Shown here one piece after another: positions 62,869 through 64,000 of a stretch of DNA of 64,000 nucleotides. This DNA comes from an uncultured Tateyamaria sp. GTDB lineage: Bacteria > Pseudomonadota > Alphaproteobacteria > Rhodobacterales > Rhodobacteraceae. A program made the translations under genes and the position numbers. Position 1 is the stretch's first letter, and the number at the start of each line of letters is the position of its first letter. The stretch lies in the NCBI RefSeq assembly GCF_947496075.1, contig NZ_CANMBJ010000002.1, forward strand, positions 1,178,001 through 1,242,000, read 5' to 3'. Below the pieces are notes generated by a model. That model had not been told where the DNA came from, made no database searches, and saw only the letters and a program-made list of their open reading frames with translations.

Positions 62869-63896
62869 TGGACACCCAAACGCTTGATACAGCCGCTGTG
62901 GCGGCCTTTCTCAAAGACAAGTTGCCAGGGTTTGACAAAGCCATCGAGGCGACAAAGTTCGCAGGGGGCCAATCCAACCCAACTTTTCTTTTGCAGACGA
63001 ATGCGGGGAACTATGTTCTGCGCCGCAAGCCTCCAGGTCAACTTTTGAAATCGGCTCATGCTGTGGATCGAGAGTTTCGGGTGCAAAAGGCGCTACATGG
63101 TTCAGACGTGCCGGTCGCGAAAATGCATGTTTTATGCCAAGAACCATCCGTCATCGGTTCGGACTTTTACGTGATGGACCATGTCGCAGGCAGGAACTTC
63201 AACGAACCGACCATGGACGGGGTGAACAATGAGGATCGGTCGGCAATCATCACAGATATGAACCGCGTTTTGGCGGCGCTGCACGAGGTTGATATCGAGG
63301 CGGTCGGACTGTCCGATTATGGCCCGCCCGGTCACTATTTGGAGCGGCAGGTTGGGCGCTGGACAAAGCAGTATCGCGCATCCGAAACCCAGAATATCCC
63401 GTCGATGAACAGCTTGATTGAGCGACTTGACGCTGACATGCCCGAAGATGATGGCCAGCGTACGCTGGTGCATGGTGACTATCGCATCGACAACATGATT
63501 TTCGAAACCGAGGGCACGCGTTGTCTGGCGGTGCTGGATTGGGAGTTAAGCACAATCGGCCACCCTTATGCAGATCTGGCATCGGTTATCATGCAATGGC
63601 AGTTGCCCGCCGGACCACAGGGCCGCGGATTGATGGGCGTAGATCGCGCCAGTTTGGGGCTGCCGTCTGATGCAGAATTTGTTGGGGCATATTGCGAAAG
63701 ACGGGGTTTGGATCGCGTCGACCGGTTCGGTTTCTACGTCGCGTTTTGTTTTTTTCGCATGGGGGCGATCATTCAGGGGGTGCTGAAACGAGCCATTGAC
63801 GGAAATGCGTCCAACCCGGAACGGGCCATGCAACTGGGCGCGTTTGTTCCTGTGTTTGCTGACAACGGATTGAAGGCCCTAGAAAGTGATCAATAA
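62868..63896 (+). CDS. APH/ACAD10-like phosphotransferase
   Basis: A 342-residue kinase of the aminoglycoside-phosphotransferase fold: FAGGQSNPTFLLQTNAGNYVLRRKPPG, catalytic VHGDYRIDNMIFE, and LDWELSTIGHPYADLA. ACAD10-N-like relatives phosphorylate 4-hydroxyacyl-CoA in lactone or levulinate catabolism (LvaA). Its place after thiolase, SDRs and NMO fits such a pathway, as inference. Terminal gene of the run. Confidence 0.88.
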   Translation: MDTQTLDTAAVAAFLKDKLPGFDKAIEATKFAGGQSNPTFLLQTNAGNYVLRRKPPGQLLKSAHAVDREFRVQKALHGSDVPVAKMHVLCQEPSVIGSDFYVMDHVAGRNFNEPTMDGVNNEDRSAIITDMNRVLAALHEVDIEAVGLSDYGPPGHYLERQVGRWTKQYRASETQNIPSMNSLIERLDADMPEDDGQRTLVHGDYRIDNMIFETEGTRCLAVLDWELSTIGHPYADLASVIMQWQLPAGPQGRGLMGVDRASLGLPSDAEFVGAYCERRGLDRVDRFGFYVAFCFFRMGAIIQGVLKRAIDGNASNPERAMQLGAFVPVFADNGLKALESDQ

Positions 63897-64000
63897 CATA
63901 GCCTTATCGCGCTCTTGTAAAGCTATGCATCAAGAATTATTAACGTGTGGCAATCGCGCGCCCGGATTCAACCTAGACGCTTGACTTATCCTGTACCTGT
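63897..64000. other. Right-edge intergenic stretch
   Basis: About 100 bases with no recognised feature before the window ends. Confidence 0.5.

Overview
The window is a stretch of alphaproteobacterial chromosome, most like a marine Rhodobacteraceae (Roseobacter group). The basis is the set of core genes: a ChpT-type phosphotransferase, the olsB-olsA ornithine-lipid pair, ribosomal protein L21 carrying a C-terminal helix-hairpin-helix tail, a Hint-domain secreted protein, paired DUF2059 proteins, and an autoinducer-type LuxR gene overlapping aroQ. The species cannot be named from the sequence alone.

Layout. (1) 1-6036, core: a minus-strand branched-chain amino acid ABC operon (livK, livG, livF, livH running off the left edge) with two unexplained secreted-type proteins between its genes, then a PQQ-type sugar dehydrogenase and a VOC protein. 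(2) 6037-6988: no intact gene, one decayed TPR-like reading frame. (3) 6989-37703: about 30.7 kb of acquired DNA at the 3' end of a tRNA-Ser(CGA) gene (37704-37793, minus). The last 14-17 bases of the tRNA gene recur at 6989 and 22305, so two separate elements lie in tandem, each with its own tyrosine integrase next to its tRNA-proximal end. (4) 37794-63896, core: DUF2059 pair, Hint protein, rplU-rpmA, an acetyltransferase/LysE operon, obgE-proB-proA, chpT, olsBA, rpsB-tsf, a peptidase, aroQ-luxR-phosphatase, and an acyl-CoA/ketone metabolism block (MaoC, two MDR reductases, two SDRs, thiolase, nitronate-monooxygenase-like protein, ACAD10/APH-type kinase).

Element 1 (6989-22304) looks mobilizable: a DUF3363 relaxase and an integrase, but no visible coupling protein or type IV secretion genes. 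Its cargo has a stress or envelope flavour: cold-shock protein and fatty acid desaturase side by side, a Crp/Fnr regulator, several small charged proteins (two of them paralogues starting MSF-D-L), a secreted cysteine-rich repeat protein, a DUF1611 P-loop enzyme coupled to an ornithine/alanine-racemase-like PLP enzyme, and a transglutaminase-like protein.

Element 2 (22305-37703) resembles a capsid-forming phage satellite more than a prophage: integrase, AlpA-like regulator, winged-helix protein beside iteron-like repeats, HK97 portal, and a fused prohead protease-major capsid protein, with no terminase, tail or lysis gene that I can recognise. Its other arm holds a ParB-like protein, tiny genes, and a GIY-YIG protein with six NUMOD-like repeats. 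An AT-richer insert (about 26.65-29.3 kb) carries a membrane-anchored unknown and a predicted proteasome-beta-like (HslV/Anbu-like) Ntn hydrolase. That insert, inside a possible capsid-forming satellite, is the best candidate for an undescribed system; a defence or helper-interference role is inference only.
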